Virus record (IMG/VR): IMGVR_UViG_3300032093_011400
Coordinates: 1-64,000 of that record
Length of the DNA: 64,000 nt
Direction: 5' to 3' (one strand)
Origin: a virus
Shown piece by piece: positions 15,448-23,588 of this stretch. The notes below the pieces were generated by a model. That model was not told where the DNA came from. It was given only the letters and a program-made list of their open reading frames with translations, and did not search any database. Made by a program: the position numbers and the translations under genes. Numbering within the stretch: the first letter of the stretch is position 1; each line of letters opens with the position of its first letter.

Positions 15448-15663
15448 ATGGAAATGGACGAAAAATACTTTGTGGCAAAAATCCAATACGATTTGCCAGA
15501 TGAAAACACAGGAAAAATTAAAAAAGTAAGAGAAGAAAAACTTGTAAAAGGTTATTCAGTTACTGATGTAGAAGCTAAAGTTACTGAGGCTTACAAATCA
15601 TTTAGTTATGATTGGAGAATTACTTCAGTTAGTGAAAGTAAAATTGACGAAGTGTTTGAGTAA
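15448..15663 (+). CDS. Hypothetical protein, 71 aa, after prohead protease
   Basis: Small beta-alpha-beta protein starting MEMDEKYFVAKIQYDLPDENTG. It starts 6 bases after the protease gene and ends at a strong terminator, so it is co-transcribed with the protease. The pattern (VKGYSVTDVEAKVTEAYK) resembles small phage proteins of unknown role that sit beside the protease and core genes. Confidence 0.7.
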   Translation: MEMDEKYFVAKIQYDLPDENTGKIKKVREEKLVKGYSVTDVEAKVTEAYKSFSYDWRITSVSESKIDEVFE

Positions 15664-15684
15664 TTACAAAGTAAAAAAACATTT

Positions 15685-15711
15685 AAAAGAGGACAAAAGT
15701 CCTCTTTTTTT
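15685..15711 (+). terminator. Intrinsic terminator after 15663
   Basis: AAAAGAGGAC, loop AAAA, GTCCTCTTTT followed by more T. Separates the protease unit from the core/capsid unit. Confidence 0.85.
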
Positions 15712-15751
15712 ATGCTCTAACAAAAAAAAATTAATTTTTATAAACATTCAT

Positions 15752-15761
15752 ATATTTATTT
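15752..15761 (+). promoter_or_regulatory. Late-promoter-like motif before core and capsid genes
   Basis: ATATTTATTT, 17 bases before ATG 15779 and after the terminator at 15685-15711. No separate motif was seen before the capsid ATG, so this would drive both genes. Confidence 0.5.
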
Positions 15762-15778
15762 AATAAAATAACTACGCA

Positions 15779-17197
15779 ATGGCAGAAAAAAACTTAGTTG
15801 AAGAAGCGTTAATCCAAATACAAAATTTGGAAGAAGCTATCAATGAAAACGCAAAAGAAATACTTCATTCTACAATGAAAGAAGAAATTAGCGAATTAGT
15901 AAAAGAGTCTATGAAAAATGAGGCTGAAGAAGATGAATTTGAAGTTGAAGACGAATTAGAATTTGAAGATTCTGAGGAAGAAGAAAACGAATTTGAATCT
16001 GAAGATGAAGAATCTGAAGAGGAAGAAGACGAATTTGGAACTGAAGAAGACGAAGATTCTGAAGAGGAATTTGACATGACAGATTTATCTGATATGGGTG
16101 GTGAAGATGAATTTAATTCTATGGAAGTTACTGATTTAACTGACAGTTCTATGGAAGATGTCCTTAAAGCTTTTAAACAAATGAGTGCAGATGACAGTTT
16201 TGAAATTAAAAAAGAAGGTGATTTTATTCATTTAAAAGATGAAGAAGATGAATACCTTATTCAAACTGAATCTGAACAAGAAGAGTATGAAGGTTGGGAA
16301 TCTGAAGAAGAGGAAGAAGAATTAGATGAAATCGTTTACGAAATTGAAATGAATGAAGAGGAAGAGGAAGAAGAGTTGGATGAAATGTGGGGTAGCAAAA
16401 AAGGTGAGTACTCAAGAGAACACGGACACGAAGACGGCGATGGTTTAGATTATGAAGAAGATGAATACGAACTTGAAGAAGAAGTATTTACTGAATCTAC
16501 TAAAGCTGTAGTTGGTAAAGGTGTTAAATTGGGTAACGCTAAAACTGCTGGTGTTGTTAAAAAGACACAAGGTGGTTTTAACGAAAAGAAAGCTCACGCA
16601 AATCCTACAAAAGGTACAGGTAAACCTAAATTTGAGTTCAAAGAAGAAGCTTCAATGGACACGGATAGACCTAAAAAATTCGGAACAAAAGAAGAAGCTA
16701 AAGAAGCTGCTCGTACTTACGGATTTGGTTCTAAAAAAGGACGTGGTTTAAGAAAGGGTATTACACCTAACAGAAACTTAACGTTTGAAAGCCGTGAAAT
16801 TATGGAAGAAGTTGAAATGTTAAGAGCTAAAAATGAAGAATACAGAAAGGCTCTAAATATGTTTAGAGACAAACTTAACGAAGTTGCAGTGTTTAATTCA
16901 AATTTAGCATACGCTACAAGATTGTTCACAGAACACTCTACGTCAAAGCAAGAAAAGATTAACATTTTAAGAAGATTTGATACCGCAGACACTCTTAAAG
17001 AATCTAAAGCTCTTTATAAGACAATAAAAGACGAGTTAGGTGGTGCTACCACTAAAGCTCCGATGACAGAATCAATCGAAAGAGTGATGGATAAAGTTCC
17101 ACAATCAGGTTCAGCTGTGAATTTGATTGAATCAAAAACTTACGAAAATCCTCAATTCTTGAGAATGAAAGACATTATGTCAAAAATAATAAAATAA
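15779..17197 (+). CDS. Prohead core (scaffold) protein, T4 gp22-like
   Basis: 472 aa. The N-terminal half is extremely acidic (long Glu/Asp/Ser runs, about residues 50-230). The middle is basic and Gly/Lys-rich (~240-335). The C-terminal part (~340-420) has the conserved helical core signature LRAKNEEYRKALNMFRDKLNEVAVFNSNLAYATRLFTEHS, as in T4-like core proteins of large phages. It would form the internal scaffold that the gp21-like protease later digests. It ends 31 bases before the capsid gene. Confidence 0.85.
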   Translation: MAEKNLVEEALIQIQNLEEAINENAKEILHSTMKEEISELVKESMKNEAEEDEFEVEDELEFEDSEEEENEFESEDEESEEEEDEFGTEEDEDSEEEFDMTDLSDMGGEDEFNSMEVTDLTDSSMEDVLKAFKQMSADDSFEIKKEGDFIHLKDEEDEYLIQTESEQEEYEGWESEEEEEELDEIVYEIEMNEEEEEEELDEMWGSKKGEYSREHGHEDGDGLDYEEDEYELEEEVFTESTKAVVGKGVKLGNAKTAGVVKKTQGGFNEKKAHANPTKGTGKPKFEFKEEASMDTDRPKKFGTKEEAKEAARTYGFGSKKGRGLRKGITPNRNLTFESREIMEEVEMLRAKNEEYRKALNMFRDKLNEVAVFNSNLAYATRLFTEHSTSKQEKINILRRFDTADTLKESKALYKTIKDELGGATTKAPMTESIERVMDKVPQSGSAVNLIESKTYENPQFLRMKDIMSKIIK

Positions 17198-17228
17198 ACT
17201 TAAAAAAATAAAAAACCTATAAAATAAA

Positions 17229-19079
17229 ATGGGAGCATTATTAGAAAGTGGATTAGTAGGTAACATCGGTCTTAAGCACTTGAAAGTTATCAAAGAAGAC
17301 ACTATAAACAAATGGGACAAATTAGGGTTCCTTGAAGGTCTTAGAGGCCACCTAAAAGAAAACGTTGCTCAGTTGTATGAAAACCAAGCATCATTCTTAA
17401 TTAACGAAGCGGCTTCAACTGCTGATTCAGGTTCATTCGAAACTGTGGTATTCCCTATCATCAGACGTGTGTTCTCTAAATTATTAGCTAACGAAATCGT
17501 ATCTGTACAAGCTATGAACTTACCAATCGGTAAATTGTTCTACTTTGTACCTCAAATTCAAGGTTATTCTGCAGCAACTCCAACACAAGGAGCTTCAGGA
17601 GAAGCTGGACACAGAGCACCTGTAGGTTCTCCTGGAAACTATCCTGGTGACCCAAATGCTGGTTACACTGATTCAACTGCGTATCCAAAGAACCTTTATG
17701 ATTTATTCTATGAAGGAAATGAACCAGGTTTAAACCCATCAGGTCTTTTTGATTATTCAAAAGGTGGTTGGTATTGGGTTACTGGTGCAACTAACCAAGT
17801 AGTTTGGTCAAACGGTTCATTAGTAGTATCTGGATATGGTTCAGGTGAATACAGAAAATTACTTTTAGTAATGTCTGGTTTCACATCAGTAGGTGACGGT
17901 AAGTTAATTGGCCCTGATGGACAAGAAATGGATACTGAAACATTCCTTTCTGATTTAACTTTATTACCAACTTCTGCATTAGCTGCAAGAATTAACGCAT
18001 CTGGTGGTAATGTTACTACTTCTACACCACTTTTATTCCGTGTTGTTACACAAAAATACGGTAAAGGTATTGTTGAATATGGTACTAGCAAAACTACAAC
18101 ATGGCCAGGTGGAGCAACTCCAGGAAATGGAGGTTCGTTCTATGATGTATGTAGTGCTGATGGTGTTATCTACTTAGAAGTTGATTTACAAACACCAGCA
18201 TGTATCTCTTGTGGAGCATCTACTCCTGATGGTTACACTGGAACTACTTTCACAACTACTTTAACGGGTGTTACAACTAACACAGCAGTTACTGCATATT
18301 GGAAGCGTTACCAAGAGTTAGAATTTGAAGACAAAATTGGTGAAGTTTCTTTCGACCTTCAATCAGTAACAGTTTCTGTGACTGAAAGAAAGTTAAGAGC
18401 ACAATGGTCTCCAGAACTTGCTCAAGACGTTGCAGCGTTCCACAACATCGATGCTGAAGCTGAATTAACAGCTTTATTATCTGAGCAAGTGGCAGCTGAA
18501 ATTGACCGTGAAATCTTACGTGACTTACGTAAAGGTGCGGCTTGGACATTACGTTGGGATTACAACGGATGGAAGCGTCTGAACAACCAATCAACTCCTT
18601 ACACTCAAAAGGACTGGAATCAAACGTTGATTACTGCAATCAACCAAATTTCAGCTCAAATCCATAAGTCTACTTTAAGAGGTGGAGCTAACTGGATTGT
18701 TGTATCTTCTGAAATCAGTGCTATCTTTGATGACTTGGAATACTTCCACGTATCAAACGCGGCTCCTGAGCAAGACCAATACAACATGGGTATTGAAAGA
18801 GTTGGTACTTTGAGTGGTCGTTACCAAGTATACCGTGACCCATACTTCCCACCAAACACTGTGTTGATTGGTCACAAAGGTACTTCGTTATTGGATACTG
18901 GATATATCTACGCTCCATACGTACCATTACAATTAACTCCAACAATGTATAACCCATTCAACTTTACTCCTATCAAGGGTATTATGACACGTTACGCTAA
19001 GAAGATGGTTAATAACCGTTTCTATGGACGTATCATCGTTGATGGTGTTCGTACATTCGATTTGAATGAATTAAGATAA
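17229..19079 (+). CDS. Major capsid protein (T4 gp23-like, HK97 fold)
   Basis: 616 aa. The N-terminal region with NQASFLINEAASTADSGSFETVVFPIIRRVFSKLLANEIVSVQAMNLPIGKLFYF (about residues 50-108) is the typical gp23 entry into the HK97 fold. The C-terminal half (360-616) holds EFEDKIGEVSFDLQSVTVSVTERKLRAQWSPELAQD and the final KMVNNRFYGRIIVDGV strand. Between them lies an insertion of about 240 residues, rich in Gly, Thr and Ser, probably an exposed surface domain; T4 gp23 is 521 aa. A gp21-type cleavage site would be expected near residue 50-65. Codon use is richer in C-ending codons than its neighbours, as expected for a very abundant protein. Confidence 0.95.
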   Translation: MGALLESGLVGNIGLKHLKVIKEDTINKWDKLGFLEGLRGHLKENVAQLYENQASFLINEAASTADSGSFETVVFPIIRRVFSKLLANEIVSVQAMNLPIGKLFYFVPQIQGYSAATPTQGASGEAGHRAPVGSPGNYPGDPNAGYTDSTAYPKNLYDLFYEGNEPGLNPSGLFDYSKGGWYWVTGATNQVVWSNGSLVVSGYGSGEYRKLLLVMSGFTSVGDGKLIGPDGQEMDTETFLSDLTLLPTSALAARINASGGNVTTSTPLLFRVVTQKYGKGIVEYGTSKTTTWPGGATPGNGGSFYDVCSADGVIYLEVDLQTPACISCGASTPDGYTGTTFTTTLTGVTTNTAVTAYWKRYQELEFEDKIGEVSFDLQSVTVSVTERKLRAQWSPELAQDVAAFHNIDAEAELTALLSEQVAAEIDREILRDLRKGAAWTLRWDYNGWKRLNNQSTPYTQKDWNQTLITAINQISAQIHKSTLRGGANWIVVSSEISAIFDDLEYFHVSNAAPEQDQYNMGIERVGTLSGRYQVYRDPYFPPNTVLIGHKGTSLLDTGYIYAPYVPLQLTPTMYNPFNFTPIKGIMTRYAKKMVNNRFYGRIIVDGVRTFDLNELR

Positions 19080-19098
19080 TCTTATCTTAATCTATAAT

Positions 19099-19128
19099 AA
19101 AAAGGGACAAGAAATTGTCCCTTTTTTT
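19099..19128. terminator. Terminator with GAAA tetraloop after capsid gene
   Basis: AAAAAGGGACAA, GAAA, TTGTCCCTTTTTTT. The seven-base pair stem with a GNRA loop and T7 tail ends the capsid transcript; the A-run lets it also work for the opposing gene whose stop lies in the T-tract. Confidence 0.9.
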
Positions 19129-19381
19129 ATTTGTCTAACATTCTTAAAGACTTTGAAATTATTTCAGATTCAACTAAAGTGAAAGCTCCTCTTTTATAAG
19201 CGGAAACTAATGATTGTATAATACAATTATTTGCGTCTTCTTTAGTAAAATTTAAAATAAAATAATCTAAATCTTCATTTGTGTTAAATTGAAATACGTC
19301 GAATAGAACAGTTTCAGGTGATAAATTATTTATTTTATTTTTTAATTCGTCTTTTAATTGTTCTTCATTAGAATGTTCCAT
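19127..19381 (-). CDS. Hypothetical protein, 84 aa
   Basis: Unrecognised acidic helical protein (starts MEHSNEEQLKDELKNKINNL). It is convergent with the capsid gene and divergent from the gene at 19424. It ends inside the shared terminator. No membrane segment or known motif. Confidence 0.6.
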   Translation of the reverse strand: MEHSNEEQLKDELKNKINNLSPETVLFDVFQFNTNEDLDYFILNFTKEDANNCIIQSLVSAYKRGAFTLVESEIISKSLRMLDK

Positions 19382-19389
19382 AGCATGAT

Positions 19390-19399
19390 ATATTTATAT
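19390..19399 (+). promoter_or_regulatory. Late-promoter-like motif before 19424
   Basis: ATATTTATAT, 24 bases before ATG 19424. Confidence 0.45.
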
Positions 19400-19423
19400 T
19401 AAAGATAGTAAAAAAAAATCCAT

Positions 19424-20374
19424 ATGAAAAGTAACGTTATATTAGAAATATTAAAAAAGTTCAAGGAGTATGACGATTATGTAAATGAGTCAACCTCAAC
19501 AGGTGATGCGGGTAGTTATAGAGCCCCATTAAGACCTGGTTTAAAATTATGGGATAAAAATATTTTGAAACCTTTTACAGAACCGTTAAATGGTTATGAT
19601 AATGCGGAAGTATATGTTGATTCACTTGATGGTAATATTGATACAAAGGGTGTTAAAAGAAAAGAAAAAATTTCGGTTGCAATTTCAAAGTCAGACAAAA
19701 AACATCCTGTTCAAAATGATGAAGATGGTAGTGACTTAAATGATAACCCTGTTAATGCGGAATTAATTAAAAAAGTTTTTGGTAAAAAGAAAATAAAAGA
19801 AGGTACTCATAGTTCTACAAGTGCTGGTGAGTATAGCGGGCCAATTGAGTTAGGTTTAAAAAAATGGAGAAAACAAGAACTTGACCCATTTAGTGATGAC
19901 AGTAATCATCATACAACAAGTAAAGCTAAGAAAAAAAATATTAAAAATAATATTAAAAAAACTGTTGGTGTTTGGGAAAAACATCCTGAAAGTGGATATG
20001 AAATACCGTCTCACGATGTTCATACAATTAATGAAGATTTGGGTGTTTGGTTTGGGACTAAGAAAAAACCTAAAGGTAGTAAACAACCTAAAGGGCCTTG
20101 GGTGAATATATGTAAAAAGGTTGATGGTAAACATCCACCATGTGGGAGACCTGATGCATCATCTAAATCTTACCCAAAATGTAGAGCCGCAGGGGTTGCA
20201 GGTAAAATGTCAGATTCTCAAAAAAAAGCCGCTTGTCAACAAAAAAGAAGAGCTGAGAAGAAAGATACTCAAACAGGTAAAGGTCAAAAACCTGTTATGA
20301 CTTCATATAAACCTAAAAAGAAAAAGACCAACGAATCGGTCTTAATATCTTTAATTAGAAAGGCTTTAGATTAA
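19424..20374 (+). CDS. Basic phage protein with repeated segment and Cys-rich C-terminal motif
   Basis: 316 aa. Two related stretches, SYRAPLRPGLKLWDKNILKPF (~30) and EYSGPIELGLKKWRKQELDPF (~139), form an internal repeat. The C-terminal third has a motif widely seen in marine T4-like phages: PWVNICKK.DGKHPPCGRPDASSKSYPKCR, then a Lys/Arg-rich tail with Cys, possibly a small metal- or nucleic-acid-binding unit. Function unknown. It converges on the 20371 gene with a 4-base overlap; that gene carries a related RPERTYEPLRPG segment. Confidence 0.75.
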   Translation: MKSNVILEILKKFKEYDDYVNESTSTGDAGSYRAPLRPGLKLWDKNILKPFTEPLNGYDNAEVYVDSLDGNIDTKGVKRKEKISVAISKSDKKHPVQNDEDGSDLNDNPVNAELIKKVFGKKKIKEGTHSSTSAGEYSGPIELGLKKWRKQELDPFSDDSNHHTTSKAKKKNIKNNIKKTVGVWEKHPESGYEIPSHDVHTINEDLGVWFGTKKKPKGSKQPKGPWVNICKKVDGKHPPCGRPDASSKSYPKCRAAGVAGKMSDSQKKAACQQKRRAEKKDTQTGKGQKPVMTSYKPKKKKTNESVLISLIRKALD

Positions 20375-20616
20375 TAAATACTTTTACTAACTCTAATACC
20401 GGGTCTAAGAGGTTCGTAAGTTCTTTCAGGTCTTGAGTATTGTCCTGTACCATATTCTGAATTAAGGTTTTCTAACGCTTTCCTATAATCACCTGAATCA
20501 TCAGATAATAACCTATCAATAACATCTTGGATTAAACTTCTATCTAATCTTCCGTATTCAGGTTCTTGTGACATTTCTTTTATTGCTTTTTTAATTTGAC
20601 TATTTAACTTTGACAT
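20371..20616 (-). CDS. Hypothetical protein, 81 aa
   Basis: Small basic protein (MSKLNSQIKKAIKEMSQEPE...). The C-terminal YEPLRPGIRVSKS segment resembles the APLRPGLKLW element of the convergent neighbour at 19424, so both may bind the same partner. Late-type motif at 20643-20652 lies 26 bases upstream. Confidence 0.65.
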   Translation of the reverse strand: MSKLNSQIKKAIKEMSQEPEYGRLDRSLIQDVIDRLLSDDSGDYRKALENLNSEYGTGQYSRPERTYEPLRPGIRVSKSIY

Positions 20617-20626
20617 TATAATAATA

Positions 20627-21031
20627 TTAGTGATTTATTTTACTATAAATATTATCAAGAGAATGATTAATTTGAGTTTCTAATTCTTTTTCAATCTCCA
20701 TGGCTCTATGTTCCATTTCTTTACGGAATGTATTAACCAATTTATCCCATTGACTTTTACTTAATTTAATAAAATAACTGTATGTATGATTTGTTACAGT
20801 TATTTGACCACCGTCCATAGTAACAAAAATACCTAATTTATCATTACGGATATATTTTTTGTCAGATATTGGAGCGATTATGAGTTCAGAATCCTCCGAA
20901 TGAATGAGTTTTCTACATATGGTGGAACATTTCCTCACGTTAGACATATAAATGTCAAATTCGGTACTTTCTCGGTCTAATCGACGTAGATATAGACGAT
21001 ATTTAACCCATAGTTTTTTTATTATAGTCAT
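20627..21031 (-). CDS. Hypothetical protein, 134 aa
   Basis: Unrecognised basic protein with an N-terminal helix (MTIIKKLWVKYRLYLRRLDRE), a short beta region (LGIFVTMDGGQITVTNHTYSYFI) and a C-terminal Glu-rich helix. This order looks like a small phage assembly or DNA-associated protein, but no family is recognised. Confidence 0.65.
   Translation of the reverse strand: MTIIKKLWVKYRLYLRRLDRESTEFDIYMSNVRKCSTICRKLIHSEDSELIIAPISDKKYIRNDKLGIFVTMDGGQITVTNHTYSYFIKLSKSQWDKLVNTFRKEMEHRAMEIEKELETQINHSLDNIYSKINH
20643..20652 (-). promoter_or_regulatory. Late-promoter-like motif inside the 20627 gene
   Basis: Minus-strand ATATTTATAG, 26 bases upstream of the ATG at 20616 and within the last codons of the upstream gene. 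Confidence 0.35.
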
Positions 21032-21089
21032 GTCATTTATGATTTGACTACAAATATACTATGTTTTTTTAATAATTCAAAATGTTTTG

Positions 21090-21545
21090 TTAACAATAAG
21101 CCCCTGAACAGTGTTTTTTTCCGTCTAAACCAGGTTTTGTACCTTTACATACCTGTACCGCATAACCATTAGCATATGCTGAAGGGTAAACATCAAATTT
21201 AGCTTTAGCTGCCGATTTACCACGTGCACAAAGTTTAGTACCTGCTTTTTTACGACCTTCCATCATGATATCTTCTTGAGGTTTAACTGCATCATCAGAA
21301 CTAAACTTATCACCTTTGATTTCATTCATCATAAAATCAAATACTTGGTCTAAGTTATTTTTAGATTCGGCAATGTGGTCTTGAGCCCAATCGTGACCAT
21401 TGTTTAAAATATTTTCAACGTCATCTTTAGGTATAGATAAAAGTATCTCACATTGACGGTGCATTTGTTCTAAATTACTGAAAAACATATATCTTTCATT
21501 TTGTTCTTTTAATACTTGTTTAATTAAATTGTCTAAGTTTTTCAT
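21090..21545 (-). CDS. Phage protein with Cys-rich C-terminal module, 151 aa
   Basis: The N-terminal ~95 residues are helical (MKNLDNLIKQVLKEQNERYMFF...). The last ~55 hold a motif common in marine T4-like phages: GRKKAGTKLCARGKSAAKAKFDVYPSAYANG, then YAVQVCKGTKPGLDGKKHCSGAYC. Four Cys and basic residues suggest metal or nucleic-acid binding; the role is unknown. Followed by the 21547 gene in the same direction upstream with 1 base between them. Confidence 0.75.
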   Translation of the reverse strand: MKNLDNLIKQVLKEQNERYMFFSNLEQMHRQCEILLSIPKDDVENILNNGHDWAQDHIAESKNNLDQVFDFMMNEIKGDKFSSDDAVKPQEDIMMEGRKKAGTKLCARGKSAAKAKFDVYPSAYANGYAVQVCKGTKPGLDGKKHCSGAYC

Positions 21546-21546
21546 A

Positions 21547-22065
21547 TTAAGCTATCATATCATCTTCTTTTAGGTCATTACAGACTACATCTAAAAACAC
21601 TTCAATATCATGTTCTAAACCTTCATAATCTTCAAATACATTTGTTCCTTCAGTTGTGTTTTCAAACATACAAGTTTGAAAATTACCTTCGGGGTCACAA
21701 TAAATTTCACCATAATAGTCACTATCATCAACAGTTAGATACCCTGTATGTATTTTTTCATCCTCATTATCTTCAGTTGACTCATATCTAAATTTAAACG
21801 ATGGCATTCCTGGAAATTCAAAAGACCAAAAACCACCTGCCTTTGTTATAGCATCTTCTTTAGATGACGGTTCGTCTTCAATTGAAATACCTTTAGTAAA
21901 TTTCTCAAGAGTTTTTCTTTCTTCAGGTGTAATTGATTCCATACCTGATTGACTAATTTTATCTAAAATTGCGTCAATTTTATCTTCACCAGGAGTAAAG
22001 GCTTCGGATAAAACAAATTTTAATAATTTAATATATTCGTTTTCTTTTAATTTTATTTTTTTCAT
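21547..22065 (-). CDS. Hypothetical acidic protein, 172 aa
   Basis: Starts MKKIKLKENEYIKLLKFVLSEAFTPGEDK; the N-terminal helix ending in Ser-Glu-Ala is a style shared by several virion-type proteins here. The rest is acidic with beta strands (FWSFEFPGMPSFKFRYES). Function unknown. Overlaps the 22062 gene by 4 bases, so is probably translated with it. Confidence 0.65.
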   Translation of the reverse strand: MKKIKLKENEYIKLLKFVLSEAFTPGEDKIDAILDKISQSGMESITPEERKTLEKFTKGISIEDEPSSKEDAITKAGGFWSFEFPGMPSFKFRYESTEDNEDEKIHTGYLTVDDSDYYGEIYCDPEGNFQTCMFENTTEGTNVFEDYEGLEHDIEVFLDVVCNDLKEDDMIA

Positions 22066-23567
22066 TTCTTATCAACTATTTGGAATGTTAGTGTTTTCTT
22101 ATAAGTATCTACTTCACCTGATGTAAGTACTTTAATATCTATTGAATATTCATTAGGTATTTTATCTCTTGTATCAAAGATGAAATAATATTCATTTGAC
22201 GCTCTGTTTACTTGTGTCCAATCTTGAACTTGTACTTCTGTTTGACCCTCTTTAACATAAACTCGGTAATAAACAGTTACAGGTGTTAATACTTGATTAG
22301 ATGTGTACGCTTTTTTAACAACAACACCAACTTTTCTTAAATCAGTATTTAATATTTTTTCATCTTGTTTAATACCGTAAAAATCAAAACCAAAAAGTTC
22401 AGGGTCTTGACTATTAGGCCCAAGAGTAAAATAACCAGTGTATGGTAAAACAGTTAAATCATTAACTACATTAGGTATTTGTATACCGTTATAATAAAGA
22501 TTTGACCAAGTATCTGTAAACATACAAGGTGTTGTTGCTGAAACAGAATTAGTTGTTATTTCATAAACACCTTGAGTAATTTGACACCCCGTATAAGTAC
22601 CAATAGTGTTACCTTGATTATTTTCTAAGGTAACAATCGGTAAATTATCCAAATTTGTTGGTACACCACCTATGTAAGAATACAAGTATAATTTATTATT
22701 GTTGTAAGAATAAAAAGCGTTTCGATTATCAAGTATTAAATCGTTATAATTTGTTTCAAGAAATGGTTCGTAGAAAGTTTGGGTATGCCTTGTAAAAAAT
22801 CCTACTGAATAGTTTTCAGTTAAACCTGTTAAATTTTCTAATTCGGGTAAAAAAGCAACTCCCCATCCTGTTGACCCAGTTGTTGTACCGGTAAGAATTC
22901 GATTGATTTCATTTGTCATATCAAACTCAATATCTTCATTCCCAAATTCAAAATGTTGAGTATCAACAATTGTTAACGCCGAATAATTAATTGTTGACCC
23001 TGTTCCTGTGTTTGTATTATTGTATATTCCGGGTGTTGACCAATTATCTAATGTTGTTGTTTGATACCAATTAGAAGGTCTTTGAGAATATGCTTTATCT
23101 TGTGGTAAAGCTATTGGTGATAATAAACCATTAGTTGAATTTAAAGTACGTTGAACATCATAGTAATCATATCCAACACCTTCATCCCACGTTTGAGCAG
23201 TTCCTGTATTACCTGAAGTAAGAGGTATTCTAAATAAAACTAAGTCAAATGATGTTGCTCTTAATCTTCCTTGTGATGTGTATTCATTACTTAACCCATC
23301 TTTATCAAAAGAAGATGTGTTGGTCATTTTTAATGTATGAGTGATACCTGAAAAACCTGTACATCCTGTTGATATTATTCCGTCTTGGATTTTTTGTACA
23401 AGTAATGATAAATCTAAATCAAAGATAAATCTACTAAATCCAGGGGACGCAATTACATCAGATGCTGAACCAAAATATAATTGCGTATAAGGTGATTTAC
23501 CAGTGTTGGTAAAACTATTTGAAATTATTGTATTGTTCCTACTAAAATATGAACGATGTATTGACAT
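22062..23567 (-). CDS. Large beta-rich virion protein, 501 aa
   Basis: Rich in Thr, Ser, Asn, Tyr and Gly, with long beta-prone segments (LYFGSASDVIASPGFSRFIFDLDLS near the N-terminus; TVYYRVYVKEGQTEVQVQDW near the C-terminus, an Ig-like end). No catalytic motif is visible. Composition, size and neighbours (large structural genes on the same strand) suggest a tail or baseplate-associated protein, possibly DUF4625- or fibre-like; I cannot name it. A late-type motif lies 11 bases upstream. Confidence 0.7.
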   Translation of the reverse strand: MSIHRSYFSRNNTIISNSFTNTGKSPYTQLYFGSASDVIASPGFSRFIFDLDLSLLVQKIQDGIISTGCTGFSGITHTLKMTNTSSFDKDGLSNEYTSQGRLRATSFDLVLFRIPLTSGNTGTAQTWDEGVGYDYYDVQRTLNSTNGLLSPIALPQDKAYSQRPSNWYQTTTLDNWSTPGIYNNTNTGTGSTINYSALTIVDTQHFEFGNEDIEFDMTNEINRILTGTTTGSTGWGVAFLPELENLTGLTENYSVGFFTRHTQTFYEPFLETNYNDLILDNRNAFYSYNNNKLYLYSYIGGVPTNLDNLPIVTLENNQGNTIGTYTGCQITQGVYEITTNSVSATTPCMFTDTWSNLYYNGIQIPNVVNDLTVLPYTGYFTLGPNSQDPELFGFDFYGIKQDEKILNTDLRKVGVVVKKAYTSNQVLTPVTVYYRVYVKEGQTEVQVQDWTQVNRASNEYYFIFDTRDKIPNEYSIDIKVLTSGEVDTYKKTLTFQIVDKK

Positions 23568-23578
23568 TTACTCTTTTT

Positions 23579-23588
23579 AGATAAATAT
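23579..23588 (-). promoter_or_regulatory. Late-promoter-like motif before 23567
   Basis: Minus-strand ATATTTATCT, 11 bases before the ATG at 23567. Confidence 0.5.

Noticed and set aside
15865-16077. Ser-rich ORF antisense to the acidic core gene
   Set aside because: It is the complement of Glu/Asp-rich codons in the core protein gene, a common artefact.
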